From CAYQPF01 sp964419225 (lineage in GTDB: Bacteria > Cloacimonadota > Cloacimonadia > Cloacimonadales > CAYQPF01): a DNA stretch of 36,012 nucleotides. How positions within the stretch are numbered: position 1 is the first letter of the stretch; every line of letters starts with the position of its first letter. The translations under genes were made by a program, and so were the position numbers. The notes under the pieces are model-generated. The model made no database searches and was not told the origin of the DNA. It saw only the letters and a program-made list of their open reading frames with translations. Location of the stretch: NCBI GenBank assembly GCA_964419225.1, contig CAYQPF010000036.1:1-36012 (forward strand), in the 5' to 3' direction. This document shows, in pieces, positions 1-9,433 of this stretch.

Positions 1-90
1 ATGCGGAATTCATCCTCGTGAAACGAAAAAAACTTTTTTCCATTGAAAGATAGTCCGTTGGACCCAAGAAGTTAAACGGCAGTTTAAGAG

Positions 91-270
91 GCTGTGCAAA
101 AATGCTATCCATTTGAAATTCAAATAGCCATATATGACATTTGAAAATATTGTCCATTTTTATAATGTATTACATGCCAACCATATAGCTTCCTCTCCCT
201 GGTCAGGGAGAGGATTGAGGTGAGGGTGGAAGAAGTGTTTTTTCTGCGTTTCTCTTCATTTTTGCACAGC
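91..270. mobile_element. MITE-like element with 14-bp terminal inverted repeats
   Basis: GCTGTGCAAAAATG at 91-104 is the exact reverse complement of the 14 bases at 257-270. The 180-bp interval has no coding capacity. It contains an internal 9-bp hairpin (CCTCTCCCT at 192-200 against 205-213) followed by a GGATTGAGGTGAGGG tail, the same design as the other hairpin repeats in this window. The ends resemble those of some IS5/IS1182-type elements in general style, but no transposase or clear target duplication is visible. A non-autonomous remnant is the likely reading. Confidence 0.5.
192..225. repeat. Hairpin repeat (pyrimidine/purine palindrome plus GGTGAGGG tail)
   Basis: A 9-bp stem CCTCTCCCT/AGGGAGAGG with loop GGTC is followed by GGATTGAGGTGAGGG. 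It shares its architecture with the copies near 15879, 16050, 21275, 25591 and 26522. Confidence 0.6.
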
Positions 271-394
271 ATAGGAAGCCACCGGGCAAAAAAACATATA
301 ATTAAGCCCGAAGAGGGCGTCCAGTTCGGGGCTTATTTCTCCTTCCCCTTTATCAACACCACCAGATACTATCCTCAAATCTCTTCCCTTGTCA

Positions 395-435
395 GTGTCA
401 GTCTGTGAAAGTCCGTGTTAGTCTGTGTTCCCTCT
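395..435. repeat. Period-10 degenerate tandem array
   Basis: The units read GTGTCAGTCT, GTGAAAGTCC, GTGTTAGTCT and GTGTTCCCTCT, with consensus GTGtnAGTCT. A related array lies at 21626-21664. It merges directly into the period-7 array that follows. Confidence 0.6.
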
Positions 436-521
436 GTCCAGTGTCCAGTCCTCAATCCTTAAATCTCAAATGCTTTTCTACTGACCCCCCGACACCTGGC
501 ACCTGACACCTGACACCTTTT
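431..521. repeat. Period-7 tandem array, in-register, 13 units
   Basis: Read in heptamers from 431, the sequence stays in one register to 521, with units such as CCAGTCC, TCAATCC, ACTGACC, ACCTGGC, ACCTGAC, ACCTGAC and ACCTTTT. Units are degenerate, but the pattern of CC/AC/TC dinucleotides every seven bases is clear. Confidence 0.65.
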
Positions 522-531
522 TCCAAGTCCC

Positions 532-567
532 TATAGTCCATATAGTCCATAAAGTCCATTTTGTCCA
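532..567. repeat. Period-9 tandem array (TATAGTCCA type)
   Basis: There are four units: TATAGTCCA, TATAGTCCA, TAAAGTCCA, TTTTGTCCA. The same nonamers recur at 25353-25379 in the same orientation and at 28920-28955 in reverse complement. Confidence 0.75.
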
Positions 568-590
568 TTTCCCGGAAATACATTTTCCCC

Positions 591-709
591 AATCCCCAAT
601 CCTTAATCCTTAATCCTTTCTCTGAAGTCCTTAATCCTCAACACTCAATCCTCAATCCTTTCTCTCAACTCAAGACTCATGACTCATGACTCATGACTTA
701 TGACTGCCC
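591..709. repeat. Period-7 tandem array (AATCCTN/ACTCATG type), 17 units
   Basis: Seventeen consecutive heptamers run in one register: AATCCCC, three AATCCTT, TCTCTGA, AGTCCTT, AATCCTC, AACACTC, AATCCTC, AATCCTT, TCTCTCA, ACTCAAG, three ACTCATG, ACTTATG, ACTGCCC. The unit sequence drifts gradually while the period stays fixed. This resembles the heptanucleotide STRR arrays known from cyanobacteria, but nothing here indicates relatedness. Confidence 0.8.
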
Positions 710-723
710 CCTTGTCCACCAGG

Positions 724-752
724 TTGACACAATTCTTCCTGCTTTAAATAAT
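724..752 (+). promoter_or_regulatory. Possible sigma70-like promoter
   Basis: TTGACA at 724-729, a 17-base spacer and AATAAT at 747-752 match 11 of 12 consensus bases. It sits just after the heptamer array and points toward the secreted-protein genes, but the next supported start codon is about 500 bases away. It may be fortuitous or may drive a long untranslated leader. Confidence 0.3.
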
Positions 753-1257
753 ATCATGCTATAAGGGTAAATGTCATCAGCAGCACTTGGATACTCTTGC
801 AATATAATACGATAGCACCTTATGCTATTGGATAAAATATGCTAAAGTCTAATTTAATCTGAGGTTATTTGCTTATGTAACAATCGTTGACACTTATCCG
901 GCTGTTTGCAACAAAGTCAGACTTAGAAAAAAGTATAACAAAAGTGGCTTTATTTAGAGTTATTTAAAGCATACTATTCAGTCAATGCCTTATATCATGC
1001 TGATTCTATTTGTATCAAGTATTAATATTTATTCGCTTAATTCATAACAAAAAATATAAGAATTCAAATATTGATGTCAGAACTATATCAACTTTTTTGC
1101 AATTTTGTAACAGATTGCAATTAGGAATTATAAGGCATTCTGATCATATGCATAAGGAACTAATCCAGGCTTTATCCGAATTATTGGCATAATAAATGTA
1201 TTTACATCAAATGTTAAGAAATTTGAATTAGTTAAAAAAATATTATTGGAGATTATT

Positions 1258-1968
1258 ATGAAAAGAGTTTTGTTTGCCTTATTGTTAGTCGGTTTAAGCC
1301 TTGGCTTGTTTGCAACGGATACTACTGAAGCACCAACTTATACCATTGATGGAAAGCTAAGTATTGGTGGAACTATTACCCCGGAAAAAGAATTGGAAGT
1401 TAATGGTGCTATTATGGCTGGGACATCTCAGATTGACCCTGATAAAGATAATTACTTCGCTTTGTTAGAAAAATTGAATCTGAGTTTTTATTGGGATTGC
1501 AGAGCTACCTCAAAAACAATGATTAACAGTATTTATAATATGGGTAACAGTTTAGAATTCAGATTTCACGAAAAAGGTGAATATAATCCTTCTGATCCTG
1601 TAGCGTTGATGGTTAGTAAAGGTGCTGTCGCTATCAACACTCATGGTATCAAAGAAGGGTATGCACTCACAGTAGGTGGAAAAATTCTGGCAACAGAACT
1701 TAAGATCACTGTCGCTGATTCCGTAATGTGGCCTGACTTTGTTTTCAAACCTGATTATAAGAAAATGGATTTAGATAAACTCGACAGCTATATCAAGACA
1801 AATAATCATTTACCCGATATGCCGTCAGCGAAAGATGTGAACAGAGACGGTGTAGATGTCGGAACAATGCAGGCAAAACTCTTACAAAAAGTGGAAGAAC
1901 TAACTTTATACCTCATCGATCTGAAAAAAGAAAACGATGAACTGAAAAAAATGATCTCAAATAAATAA
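1258..1968 (+). CDS. Secreted protein with S74/tail-fibre-like C-terminal region
   Basis: This 236-residue protein is probably exported: residues 1-19 form a typical signal peptide (MKRVLFALLLVGLSLGLFA). I chose ATG 1258 over ATG 1246 because GGAG at 1248-1251 is correctly spaced for it. The middle contains two short repeats of the kind 'GKLSIGGTITPEKELEVNG' and 'KEGYALTVGGKI', common in tail-fibre-like surface proteins of Bacteroidota and relatives. From about residue 158 come WPDFVF, then a SYIKTNNHLPDMPSAKDV segment and a C-terminal coiled coil (about 195-236). This C-terminal combination is frequent in FCB proteins annotated as tail fibre domain or S74-like. The gene ends 40 bases before the giant RHS gene, probably in one transcript. 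Its function is unknown; a structural or adhesive trimer is an inference from the coiled coil. Confidence 0.75.
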   Translation: MKRVLFALLLVGLSLGLFATDTTEAPTYTIDGKLSIGGTITPEKELEVNGAIMAGTSQIDPDKDNYFALLEKLNLSFYWDCRATSKTMINSIYNMGNSLEFRFHEKGEYNPSDPVALMVSKGAVAINTHGIKEGYALTVGGKILATELKITVADSVMWPDFVFKPDYKKMDLDKLDSYIKTNNHLPDMPSAKDVNRDGVDVGTMQAKLLQKVEELTLYLIDLKKENDELKKMISNK

Positions 1969-2008
1969 GAATTTTAACATTTCGCTAATCATAAATTGAG
2001 AGGAATCT

Positions 2009-5000
2009 ATGAAATTGAATAAATGTATCCCGTTAATGATAGTTATCGTCTATTTTTTCTGTCTGACTACCCTGTTTGGACAGGATGTAACAAGTTTTGC
2101 CAAGAATTCAGTAAATCCCGCAACCGGAGATGTTGAGTTTTCTTTGAATATGCTTCCTTTGGGATATCCATTGTCCTTTAATATAAATTATGACAGCGAA
2201 GTAGTTAAATATAGAAATACTGGTATTAAGGATCTTCCTACCGGGAGTTTAGGAGTTGGTTGGAATTATGCTATACCTGCTATAACATGCGAAACCATTA
2301 ACAATGTTAATGTAGTTAAAAGTAACAAATATACTTTATCCTTACCTGATAAATCTTACAATCTTTTGCTTATGAACGAACCTACTAATAATTCCGAGTA
2401 TTATACATTTGTTACTGAAGAAAAAAGTGACTTAATGATAGAATTCCATAAAAACACAACTTATGAATACTGGATTATTAAAGACACAAAGAGGGATAGA
2501 ATTTTTCAGTTTGGTGATTTGTTTCAGAGTGAGGATCCAGAGGATAATCAGTATTGTGTAATAACCGCTAGTACTGTTAAGGAAAATGGCATTTGGCAAG
2601 TTCAACCGATTGTTACACAATGGAATTTAAAAGATGTTCATAGTATATCAAACACCGATAATTTTGAAATGCATTATTTTTATGAAAATGAAGAATCCAA
2701 TTACTACTATGATCCAACCCATCCATATAATTTTGTCAAATATACTTCTTATTACCAACTATCACGCATAGAAGCTTGTGACAAGATTTATAGTCCTGAC
2801 AGATTTGTACTTTCGTTTATCTATCTAAATAAAGATATTTCCGAGTACAAAACACCATCAAACACAGAAAATTTCCAAAGGAATCATAAATATTTGAGTG
2901 AATTGCGACTATTAAATCAAAGTACAAATGAAGTATTGAAAAAAATAAAATTTAATTATCCAACAAATTTGAATACATTGCCATATGTTCCCAGAAGATT
3001 GTTAGAGAGTATTTCAACATATAATCAAAAAGAAAAAGTTTTTAATACTACTCATACATTTTCTTATGAAGTCGGTGATAGCGATGTAAATGGCTTAGCT
3101 TTGAAAACAATTCAGTTTGAGGCTGGAGCTAGAGTTGAATATGAGTATTCGAAAAATTTAGTAACTTGGAAAACTAAAAGAATCCTTCCTTCTCAACAAA
3201 TTGTTGGAGGAGATCAATGTGATTATGAGTTTGGGGGTTCAGTAATACCTGAACCTGTAGACTGGCTTGGGAATTGGTTTAGTACTTACGAGTACTGGCA
3301 CAATACAAATCAATATTTAGAACCATCTATACCTGAATTGAATGGTTTGATTTATGGTGGTGTTCATGCTGATGGAGGATGGGTGTTTAATCCTCTAAAT
3401 AGTACATCAAGCATTGTATGTCTGACAAACAGTCAGGTGTATGACCGTTATCCATACGATATGATAACACCTGATTTCGATGACTATTATGGCTGGTATG
3501 GCAGGTGGATGAATAAAATTGAAATGGATTCCCTGGGATTACAATTAAGAATTCCAGGACCCACTTCAGAAGATATTTGTATTGCCAGACAGGGCAGTGA
3601 GGATATTAATGATCTAAATGATTATTTATTGGGAGTCAGAGATAGCTATTCAATATTTGGCAGTAGTGGAAACTATACAGGCTTGCAATACATACTTGAT
3701 AAGCAGCCTAATGTCGCTACAATCCTCTCTAGACCTTACTTTACGGAGGGTTGGTATTTGGGCAGTGCATCTTCAGATCGGTATTGGTTAGACTTGTTAT
3801 GGAATAATCCTTCTGATATAGATCAAAGCGGTGCAATTATGCCTTTTTATAAAGATTATTTTGTTCTTAAGAATAAAGGAACAGCCTCAATATGCAAAGT
3901 GGGACATGATGATATTGAAATGTCTGGAACGATACCGGTTCATGTTGATTATCCTGTTACAAAACTAAAGATATATAATGATAGTGAAGATGATTTTAAA
4001 GCGTTTACTTACTTATATAGTGACAATAATGGAGACCAAGTAGAGTGTGTAGATTCTTCCAGCACAAAGACAAATTATGGTGTTGTAAGAGTTTATGAAG
4101 GAGAACCATCTCCCGGGAATAATTTGGGTTATGAAAAATTGTTTTATTACACGGCACAAAATGCTTTAGCAAATAATACATGTTACAAGTACAGCTGTGA
4201 AAGTTTTTCTAATCAAATGAATATAACTGCTGGTCATCCCGAGTGTAAGAGAAAATTGTTCGGACTGCAGATGAAACACCAGTTATTTGATGCTGAAGAC
4301 AATTTGATTTCGGAAAATAAGAATTTCTTCTCTTCGCAATGGTCTGGAGGAACTAATGGACTCAATGGGCAAATTAGCTACTACTCAACAAATCTATATA
4401 AGGCAATATCTTTTAGTGAGAATAAATCATTTACTAATGAATACGTGTATGATAGTAAAAACAGATTGCTAAATACAATAACATATAATAGTATTGATCT
4501 TATTCGGAAAAGCACAGCAGTCACATATTTTACAGAATATAGTTTACCTACAACAACAATTTCTAAAACTATTGTGATGAATTCTGACGGATCTGTTAAC
4601 AGTGAAAAAATTGAAGATTTTCAGGTTTTCATGTTTGATACAACTAAGTATTTGAAGCCAATGACCAAAACTTATAAATGGGTAGGTATAGGATTACCAA
4701 CATCTGAAATCAATGAGGCATTTTATGTCGGATTTTTAGCACAGCCCCCTGCATATAGTGATCCAAATTGGATATTATCAAGTGAAAATTTGGTCTTTGA
4801 TGCTAATGGAAGATCAACAGTATCTGCAAATGCTCTTGGAATAAAATCAAGCCAAAAACTTAATAGTAAGAACCAAATTATTTTTCAGGCAACTAATGCT
4901 TCAGACAAAGATTGTCAATATTATAGTTTTGAAGAATACTCAGATTTACCTCAATTAACCTCGAATTTCTTGATCAATAATCTGGATTACCATACAGGTA

Positions 5001-8000
5001 ATAAATCTCTTAAAAGTACCGGCAGTGAAACGTTGTCTTTAGACATTAATTTACTGGAATTAGCATATATAAATGATCCAACAAGGAAAAAGTACTTGTT
5101 TTCAGCGTGGATAAAGAATGATTATTGCACTTCAAGTTCGGTAAATATTTATTTTCAATATTCTCAATCAGCTGGACAACAATTTGTAAAAATCCACAAA
5201 ACAGAAACCAGCCTTAATTCAGCACAATATGGTAAATGGGTTAAAATTGAATCTATTATTGATTTATCTTCATTAGCTTCAATGTCAGGTAGGTTAAAAG
5301 CTACTATACAATTCAGCGGAAGTACAAATATTTATATAGATGATATTGTCTTTTGTCCTCTTGATGTTTCATATTTATATAGTACTTTTGATCCGTTGAC
5401 TTATGAAAAAACTTCAGTTACAGACAGTTATGGAGTAACAAACTATAATGAGTTCTTTAGCTATAAAAGACTTGCAGTATCATACACTGATGAATTTAAA
5501 GGTTTATCTACTTCTTTAAGATATAATGCGTTTAAAGCAAACGGAGAAGTTGAACCAACAGCAGTTGCTTATGAACCTAATCACGAATTGAGTATTACCG
5601 CTCCAACAGGTTTGTATCTGAGTAGAAATAATCACGAGATGGGGGATTTATTCAATTATACAACAAGCTGCTGGATTATGAATGCAGGAATAATTTCAGA
5701 AAAATCTACATCTACGTCCAATTCAGGTTATTTTGAATCTAAAACTGCGTTAGACAAAAATTTTGCAGTTAGGGTTTCTGTTTCAAACACCACCCCGGTT
5801 CCCTTATATTATCGATTCAAATTGGGTACTCTGGAAATAACTCGTAACAATGGACATTTGTTGATTAATAACCAAACTACTAACAGTAATCAACAGATAT
5901 TTAGTACGGTAAAAGAAACTAGGGTTTATGGAAATGAGGATTTCTTGATTATAGGATACGACAAATTCATTACTTTGATTCTTGATGGTAAAATTATATT
6001 TAGTAAAACAATTAATCAATTTGATTTACAAAATGGTCTTTACCGTTTTGAAAAAAGATCATCTGCTAATACAGGTTTGAGCTTTTCCAATTTGACAGTT
6101 TTTAACCAACCCCAAGTTGGTGTGAGTTATTTTGACTGTTTGTATAATCCTCTTCAAAATGAGCAAACTGCTTTAAATGGATTAATGGCAGTAGAATCTC
6201 TTTATGATAATTATGATCGTTCTTATTTGACTACAAAGCCTGTTTTATATTCCTATAGCTCTGAACAAACGGCTTTTGGTTTTAAAGCAAATTTGATCAC
6301 AACAATGCCTACTGTAAGTAATAATGGGAAATTAATTGGGGATATTTCTACTTTCTATGCAGCATTACATAATATAGCTGATGATGACAAATATTACCAA
6401 TATTCTTCTGTTGAATACAAAAATAATTCCTTAGGCGAAATAATAAAAGCTGGTAGTTCTGGAAAGAATTTGAGTATCTTGGGATCTGCAAATGCTTCTG
6501 TTTATCAAAAAAAATATTTGTCTGATGGCAGAACTGAAAATCTTTCAACATCACCTGACGGAGTCGTTTCATCAGCTATTTATGATTGTTGGGGCAGACA
6601 AATTGAATCTGTGTCTGATACAGAGGGGTTAAATGTAAAAACCCAGAACGTATTTAATAATTTTGGACAATTAATTGAAACCAGGCTTCCCAACTATTTT
6701 CAGCCACCAGCAGGTACTCAGGCTAATAACTGGAAAATACAGTTTAGTTACAATTATCTTAACCAGTTGATTTCAAAAACTACTCCAGATGAAGGAACAA
6801 TCGTATATACTTATGATAAATTCGGCAGATTAACAAATGAAAAAGATAATGCAGGAAATGTTCATAATTACTCAAAGTATAGAAAATACGATAAGTACGG
6901 AAGAGTTTTCGAAGAGGGACTTACAACTTTATCAAATAATATTGATATCAAAAGAAAAGAATACTTGTTTGATGATTTTGGTTATAATCCTGATTTGAGA
7001 GGTAGATTAGCAGCGTCTATTAATTATGCTGAAACCTTTACATCCATTGGTCAAATTGAGAATAACACGGAGCATTATACTTACAATAAATACGGACAAA
7101 TAACTTCTCGCAGTATAAAAAATACACAATTAAGTGAGCAAACGTATAAGTTTTCTTATAATTATAATACAGCGGGACAATTATGTGAAATTTTATATCC
7201 TGGATTAAAACTAAATAATTATAGTACACCCCAGATTATTGATCCGAATATTAGAGGAGATGCAGTAATCATAGGATCTAATTTGAAAAACCAATCTGGT
7301 ACGACTATCCAATCAGATCAAAGTGTTGTGTTTAAGGCAGATAATTCCATCACTTTACAACCCTCCTTCGTGGCTAAGGAAGGTTCATATTTTGTGGCAC
7401 AGATTGATCCTGAAGTTATAACTCCGGCGAAAAAAGTATGTTATAGCTATGATAGGTTCGGTAATATGACCGGTGTTGGTAATGAGACAGATCCTAATTT
7501 ATATGCTGCTTATGGATATAATACCCTGGGACAATTAGCTGAAAAAAGTCAAAATAATGGAGGACAAACGGTTTACTCTTATAATAGGGATAATCAGTTA
7601 GCTTCAATTAATCATAGCAAGTTTAACGAAAATCTTTCTTACAATACTTATACAGGAATGATTACCGGTACTAATATGACAGTAACAGATATTAATAATG
7701 CTAATCAAACCTTTATTGAGAATTATACATATGACAATATAGGACGACTTTTAGGCGTTCAATCAGATAAGTCTAATCATCAAGTTGGGAATATTCTTTA
7801 TGATGCTAATGGCAATATTAGATCTATTGTTGAAAATGGTAATACTGTGAAGCAAATGACTTATTATCAAGGGACAAATAAATTGAAGTCAAAAACACAG
7901 GATGCTTCAAATATTAATTACAATGAAAATGGGGCATTGATCTCAAAAGCAACAACAGGGCAACATCAAATACTCAATATTCAATACGACAGGTTCACAA

Positions 8001-9418
8001 ACATGGCTTTAAATATTTGTGAAACGCCTTCAAAAACAGAATTTGAATACAATGCTTCAAATAAACGAATTGTGAAAAGATTCATAAATAATGTAAATGA
8101 CGAAGTAACTAGTGAGAAAATTTATCTGTGGGGTGCTGATTCCTGTCCCTTAATAGAAACGACTAAAGATGGACAGATTACTTATAATATACTTGGTCGT
8201 GGACAAGAAATAATAGCTGTATTAAACGGAGATAACACATATTTCCCCTTGACAGACCATCTTGGTTCTACCAGAGTTGTTTTGAATCAGAATGGTGCTG
8301 TAGTTGGTTCTTTTGATTATAATGTCTGGGGAAAATTATTAAGCGGGGTAGTTACTGAACAAATGAATTATCTTTATACAGGACAGGAATTAGATACTGA
8401 GACCGGATTATTCAATTATAAAGCTCGTATGTATGATCCGGATTTGAACAGGTTCTTAAGCACTGATCCTTTAGGGCAGTATGTGAATCCATACTCTTAT
8501 TGCGGGAGTAATCCAGTGAACTTCACAGACCCCAGCGGGATGGCTTCTACTTATACTCCGATTGTAGAAGAGAATAAAAGAAAGGCAGTAGATAGAGCAA
8601 GAGTCGATCAAATGTGCCGGGATTTTGCAAATCCACCACTTGATTACAGACAAATATATGCTCCAATGTTTGTTTATACTGACGATGATATCATAGCCTA
8701 TGCAATGTGGGGTTGGGTGAGAGAATATACTTGGACGTTAGCAGAACGTGAAGCAGCAAGAAAAGCAGAAGAGCAAAAAAAGAAGATGAAAGAAGTGGCA
8801 CAGAGTCTTGGTGTAAGTCCTGATGAATTGGAAAGTTATCTTAGAAACGCAAATACATGCATTGCCTGGGAAAAGAAATGTGCTATAAGTAATATGCTCG
8901 CAATAGCAGAGGCGTATATCGCCCAACTTGAAGAAAATGAAGAAAATGGTTTTGTCCTTGATGATAATGGAAATCCGATACAGTTGTGTATGAATGGAAA
9001 TGAGTGGATTGGATTGTTACAAAACCAGCTAAGTCTAAATGTTACAACAGGTGTGACGATGGCTGTATTGTTAATAAACCCATCAATGGTTAATAGAGTG
9101 TCAGTAAGTGGAATGTATTGTGGCGCTGGTATTGAACTATCAACATCCGGTTATAAGGTTGATTTTGACTCTTTTACAGCTATATCACTTAGTACTAGTT
9201 TAACTCTCAAACAAGGAATCAATTGTGACGATAATTTTGGACTGCGTATTGGATCTAAAAGAATGGGTATGGGATTAACCTTATATCCATCTAAAGATGG
9301 CACTCTTTATGAAAAATACCTTAAAAACTGTGATATTGAAATTGGTGCAGGTGTTGGTCTTTCTTTACCTTGGTTTGGATTTGTAGGACGTTCGTCGATT
9401 TATCAATATGGAAATTAA
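2009..9418 (+). CDS. Giant secreted RHS-repeat protein (possible polymorphic toxin)
   Basis: This 2469-residue protein starts with a signal peptide (residues 1-24, ending near TLFG) and follows GAGAGGAATCT as ribosome binding site. The N-terminal part starts with the RHS-type phrase NSVNPATGDVEFSL. A jelly-roll/CBM-like segment lies at about 969-1117 and a second lectin-like one at about 1194-1365. YD repeats (for example YTYDKFGRL, YNTLGQL, YDNIGRL) fill about 1517-2177, with a 3-coathanger-stack-like insert at about 1740-1804. The RHS core ends with YTGQELDTETGLFNYKARMY, RFLSTDP and NPVNFTDPSG. The final 292 residues are not RHS. They begin with a charged helical part (AEREAARKAEEQKKKMKE) and end in a glycine- and serine-rich part with several cysteines. 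In polymorphic toxin systems this position holds the toxin; I do not recognise a toxin fold. The following small membrane protein gene is placed where an immunity gene would be. Confidence 0.9.
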   Translation: MKLNKCIPLMIVIVYFFCLTTLFGQDVTSFAKNSVNPATGDVEFSLNMLPLGYPLSFNINYDSEVVKYRNTGIKDLPTGSLGVGWNYAIPAITCETINNVNVVKSNKYTLSLPDKSYNLLLMNEPTNNSEYYTFVTEEKSDLMIEFHKNTTYEYWIIKDTKRDRIFQFGDLFQSEDPEDNQYCVITASTVKENGIWQVQPIVTQWNLKDVHSISNTDNFEMHYFYENEESNYYYDPTHPYNFVKYTSYYQLSRIEACDKIYSPDRFVLSFIYLNKDISEYKTPSNTENFQRNHKYLSELRLLNQSTNEVLKKIKFNYPTNLNTLPYVPRRLLESISTYNQKEKVFNTTHTFSYEVGDSDVNGLALKTIQFEAGARVEYEYSKNLVTWKTKRILPSQQIVGGDQCDYEFGGSVIPEPVDWLGNWFSTYEYWHNTNQYLEPSIPELNGLIYGGVHADGGWVFNPLNSTSSIVCLTNSQVYDRYPYDMITPDFDDYYGWYGRWMNKIEMDSLGLQLRIPGPTSEDICIARQGSEDINDLNDYLLGVRDSYSIFGSSGNYTGLQYILDKQPNVATILSRPYFTEGWYLGSASSDRYWLDLLWNNPSDIDQSGAIMPFYKDYFVLKNKGTASICKVGHDDIEMSGTIPVHVDYPVTKLKIYNDSEDDFKAFTYLYSDNNGDQVECVDSSSTKTNYGVVRVYEGEPSPGNNLGYEKLFYYTAQNALANNTCYKYSCESFSNQMNITAGHPECKRKLFGLQMKHQLFDAEDNLISENKNFFSSQWSGGTNGLNGQISYYSTNLYKAISFSENKSFTNEYVYDSKNRLLNTITYNSIDLIRKSTAVTYFTEYSLPTTTISKTIVMNSDGSVNSEKIEDFQVFMFDTTKYLKPMTKTYKWVGIGLPTSEINEAFYVGFLAQPPAYSDPNWILSSENLVFDANGRSTVSANALGIKSSQKLNSKNQIIFQATNASDKDCQYYSFEEYSDLPQLTSNFLINNLDYHTGNKSLKSTGSETLSLDINLLELAYINDPTRKKYLFSAWIKNDYCTSSSVNIYFQYSQSAGQQFVKIHKTETSLNSAQYGKWVKIESIIDLSSLASMSGRLKATIQFSGSTNIYIDDIVFCPLDVSYLYSTFDPLTYEKTSVTDSYGVTNYNEFFSYKRLAVSYTDEFKGLSTSLRYNAFKANGEVEPTAVAYEPNHELSITAPTGLYLSRNNHEMGDLFNYTTSCWIMNAGIISEKSTSTSNSGYFESKTALDKNFAVRVSVSNTTPVPLYYRFKLGTLEITRNNGHLLINNQTTNSNQQIFSTVKETRVYGNEDFLIIGYDKFITLILDGKIIFSKTINQFDLQNGLYRFEKRSSANTGLSFSNLTVFNQPQVGVSYFDCLYNPLQNEQTALNGLMAVESLYDNYDRSYLTTKPVLYSYSSEQTAFGFKANLITTMPTVSNNGKLIGDISTFYAALHNIADDDKYYQYSSVEYKNNSLGEIIKAGSSGKNLSILGSANASVYQKKYLSDGRTENLSTSPDGVVSSAIYDCWGRQIESVSDTEGLNVKTQNVFNNFGQLIETRLPNYFQPPAGTQANNWKIQFSYNYLNQLISKTTPDEGTIVYTYDKFGRLTNEKDNAGNVHNYSKYRKYDKYGRVFEEGLTTLSNNIDIKRKEYLFDDFGYNPDLRGRLAASINYAETFTSIGQIENNTEHYTYNKYGQITSRSIKNTQLSEQTYKFSYNYNTAGQLCEILYPGLKLNNYSTPQIIDPNIRGDAVIIGSNLKNQSGTTIQSDQSVVFKADNSITLQPSFVAKEGSYFVAQIDPEVITPAKKVCYSYDRFGNMTGVGNETDPNLYAAYGYNTLGQLAEKSQNNGGQTVYSYNRDNQLASINHSKFNENLSYNTYTGMITGTNMTVTDINNANQTFIENYTYDNIGRLLGVQSDKSNHQVGNILYDANGNIRSIVENGNTVKQMTYYQGTNKLKSKTQDASNINYNENGALISKATTGQHQILNIQYDRFTNMALNICETPSKTEFEYNASNKRIVKRFINNVNDEVTSEKIYLWGADSCPLIETTKDGQITYNILGRGQEIIAVLNGDNTYFPLTDHLGSTRVVLNQNGAVVGSFDYNVWGKLLSGVVTEQMNYLYTGQELDTETGLFNYKARMYDPDLNRFLSTDPLGQYVNPYSYCGSNPVNFTDPSGMASTYTPIVEENKRKAVDRARVDQMCRDFANPPLDYRQIYAPMFVYTDDDIIAYAMWGWVREYTWTLAEREAARKAEEQKKKMKEVAQSLGVSPDELESYLRNANTCIAWEKKCAISNMLAIAEAYIAQLEENEENGFVLDDNGNPIQLCMNGNEWIGLLQNQLSLNVTTGVTMAVLLINPSMVNRVSVSGMYCGAGIELSTSGYKVDFDSFTAISLSTSLTLKQGINCDDNFGLRIGSKRMGMGLTLYPSKDGTLYEKYLKNCDIEIGAGVGLSLPWFGFVGRSSIYQYGN

Positions 9419-9433
9419 AAAAGGAGTATTGAT

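Larger units (their letters stand above)
1..1257. other. Repeat-rich non-coding leader region
   Basis: No convincing gene lies here; the short open frames at 220-408 and 1010-1192 have no ribosome binding site or recognisable domain. From left to right the region holds a 180-bp element with 14-bp inverted ends (91-270), a period-10 array (395-435), a period-7 array (431-521), a period-9 array (532-567), a second period-7 array (591-709), a sigma70-like promoter (724-752) and a small hairpin (812-828, ATAGCA/TGCTAT). The stretch 830-1245 is AT-rich and I see nothing in it that I can name. Confidence 0.7.

Noticed and set aside
220..408. 62-residue open frame in the leader
   Set aside because: It reads through the end of the inverted-repeat element and the period-10 array; there is no ribosome binding site and the translation is low-complexity.
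591..709. CRISPR array
   Set aside because: Units are seven bases, adjacent and without spacers; no cas genes are near.
887..892. Second TTGACA box as promoter for the first gene
   Set aside because: No AT-rich -10 box at a suitable distance.
1010..1192. 60-residue open frame before the first secreted-protein gene
   Set aside because: TTG start without ribosome binding site, no domain, AT-rich region where such frames are common.
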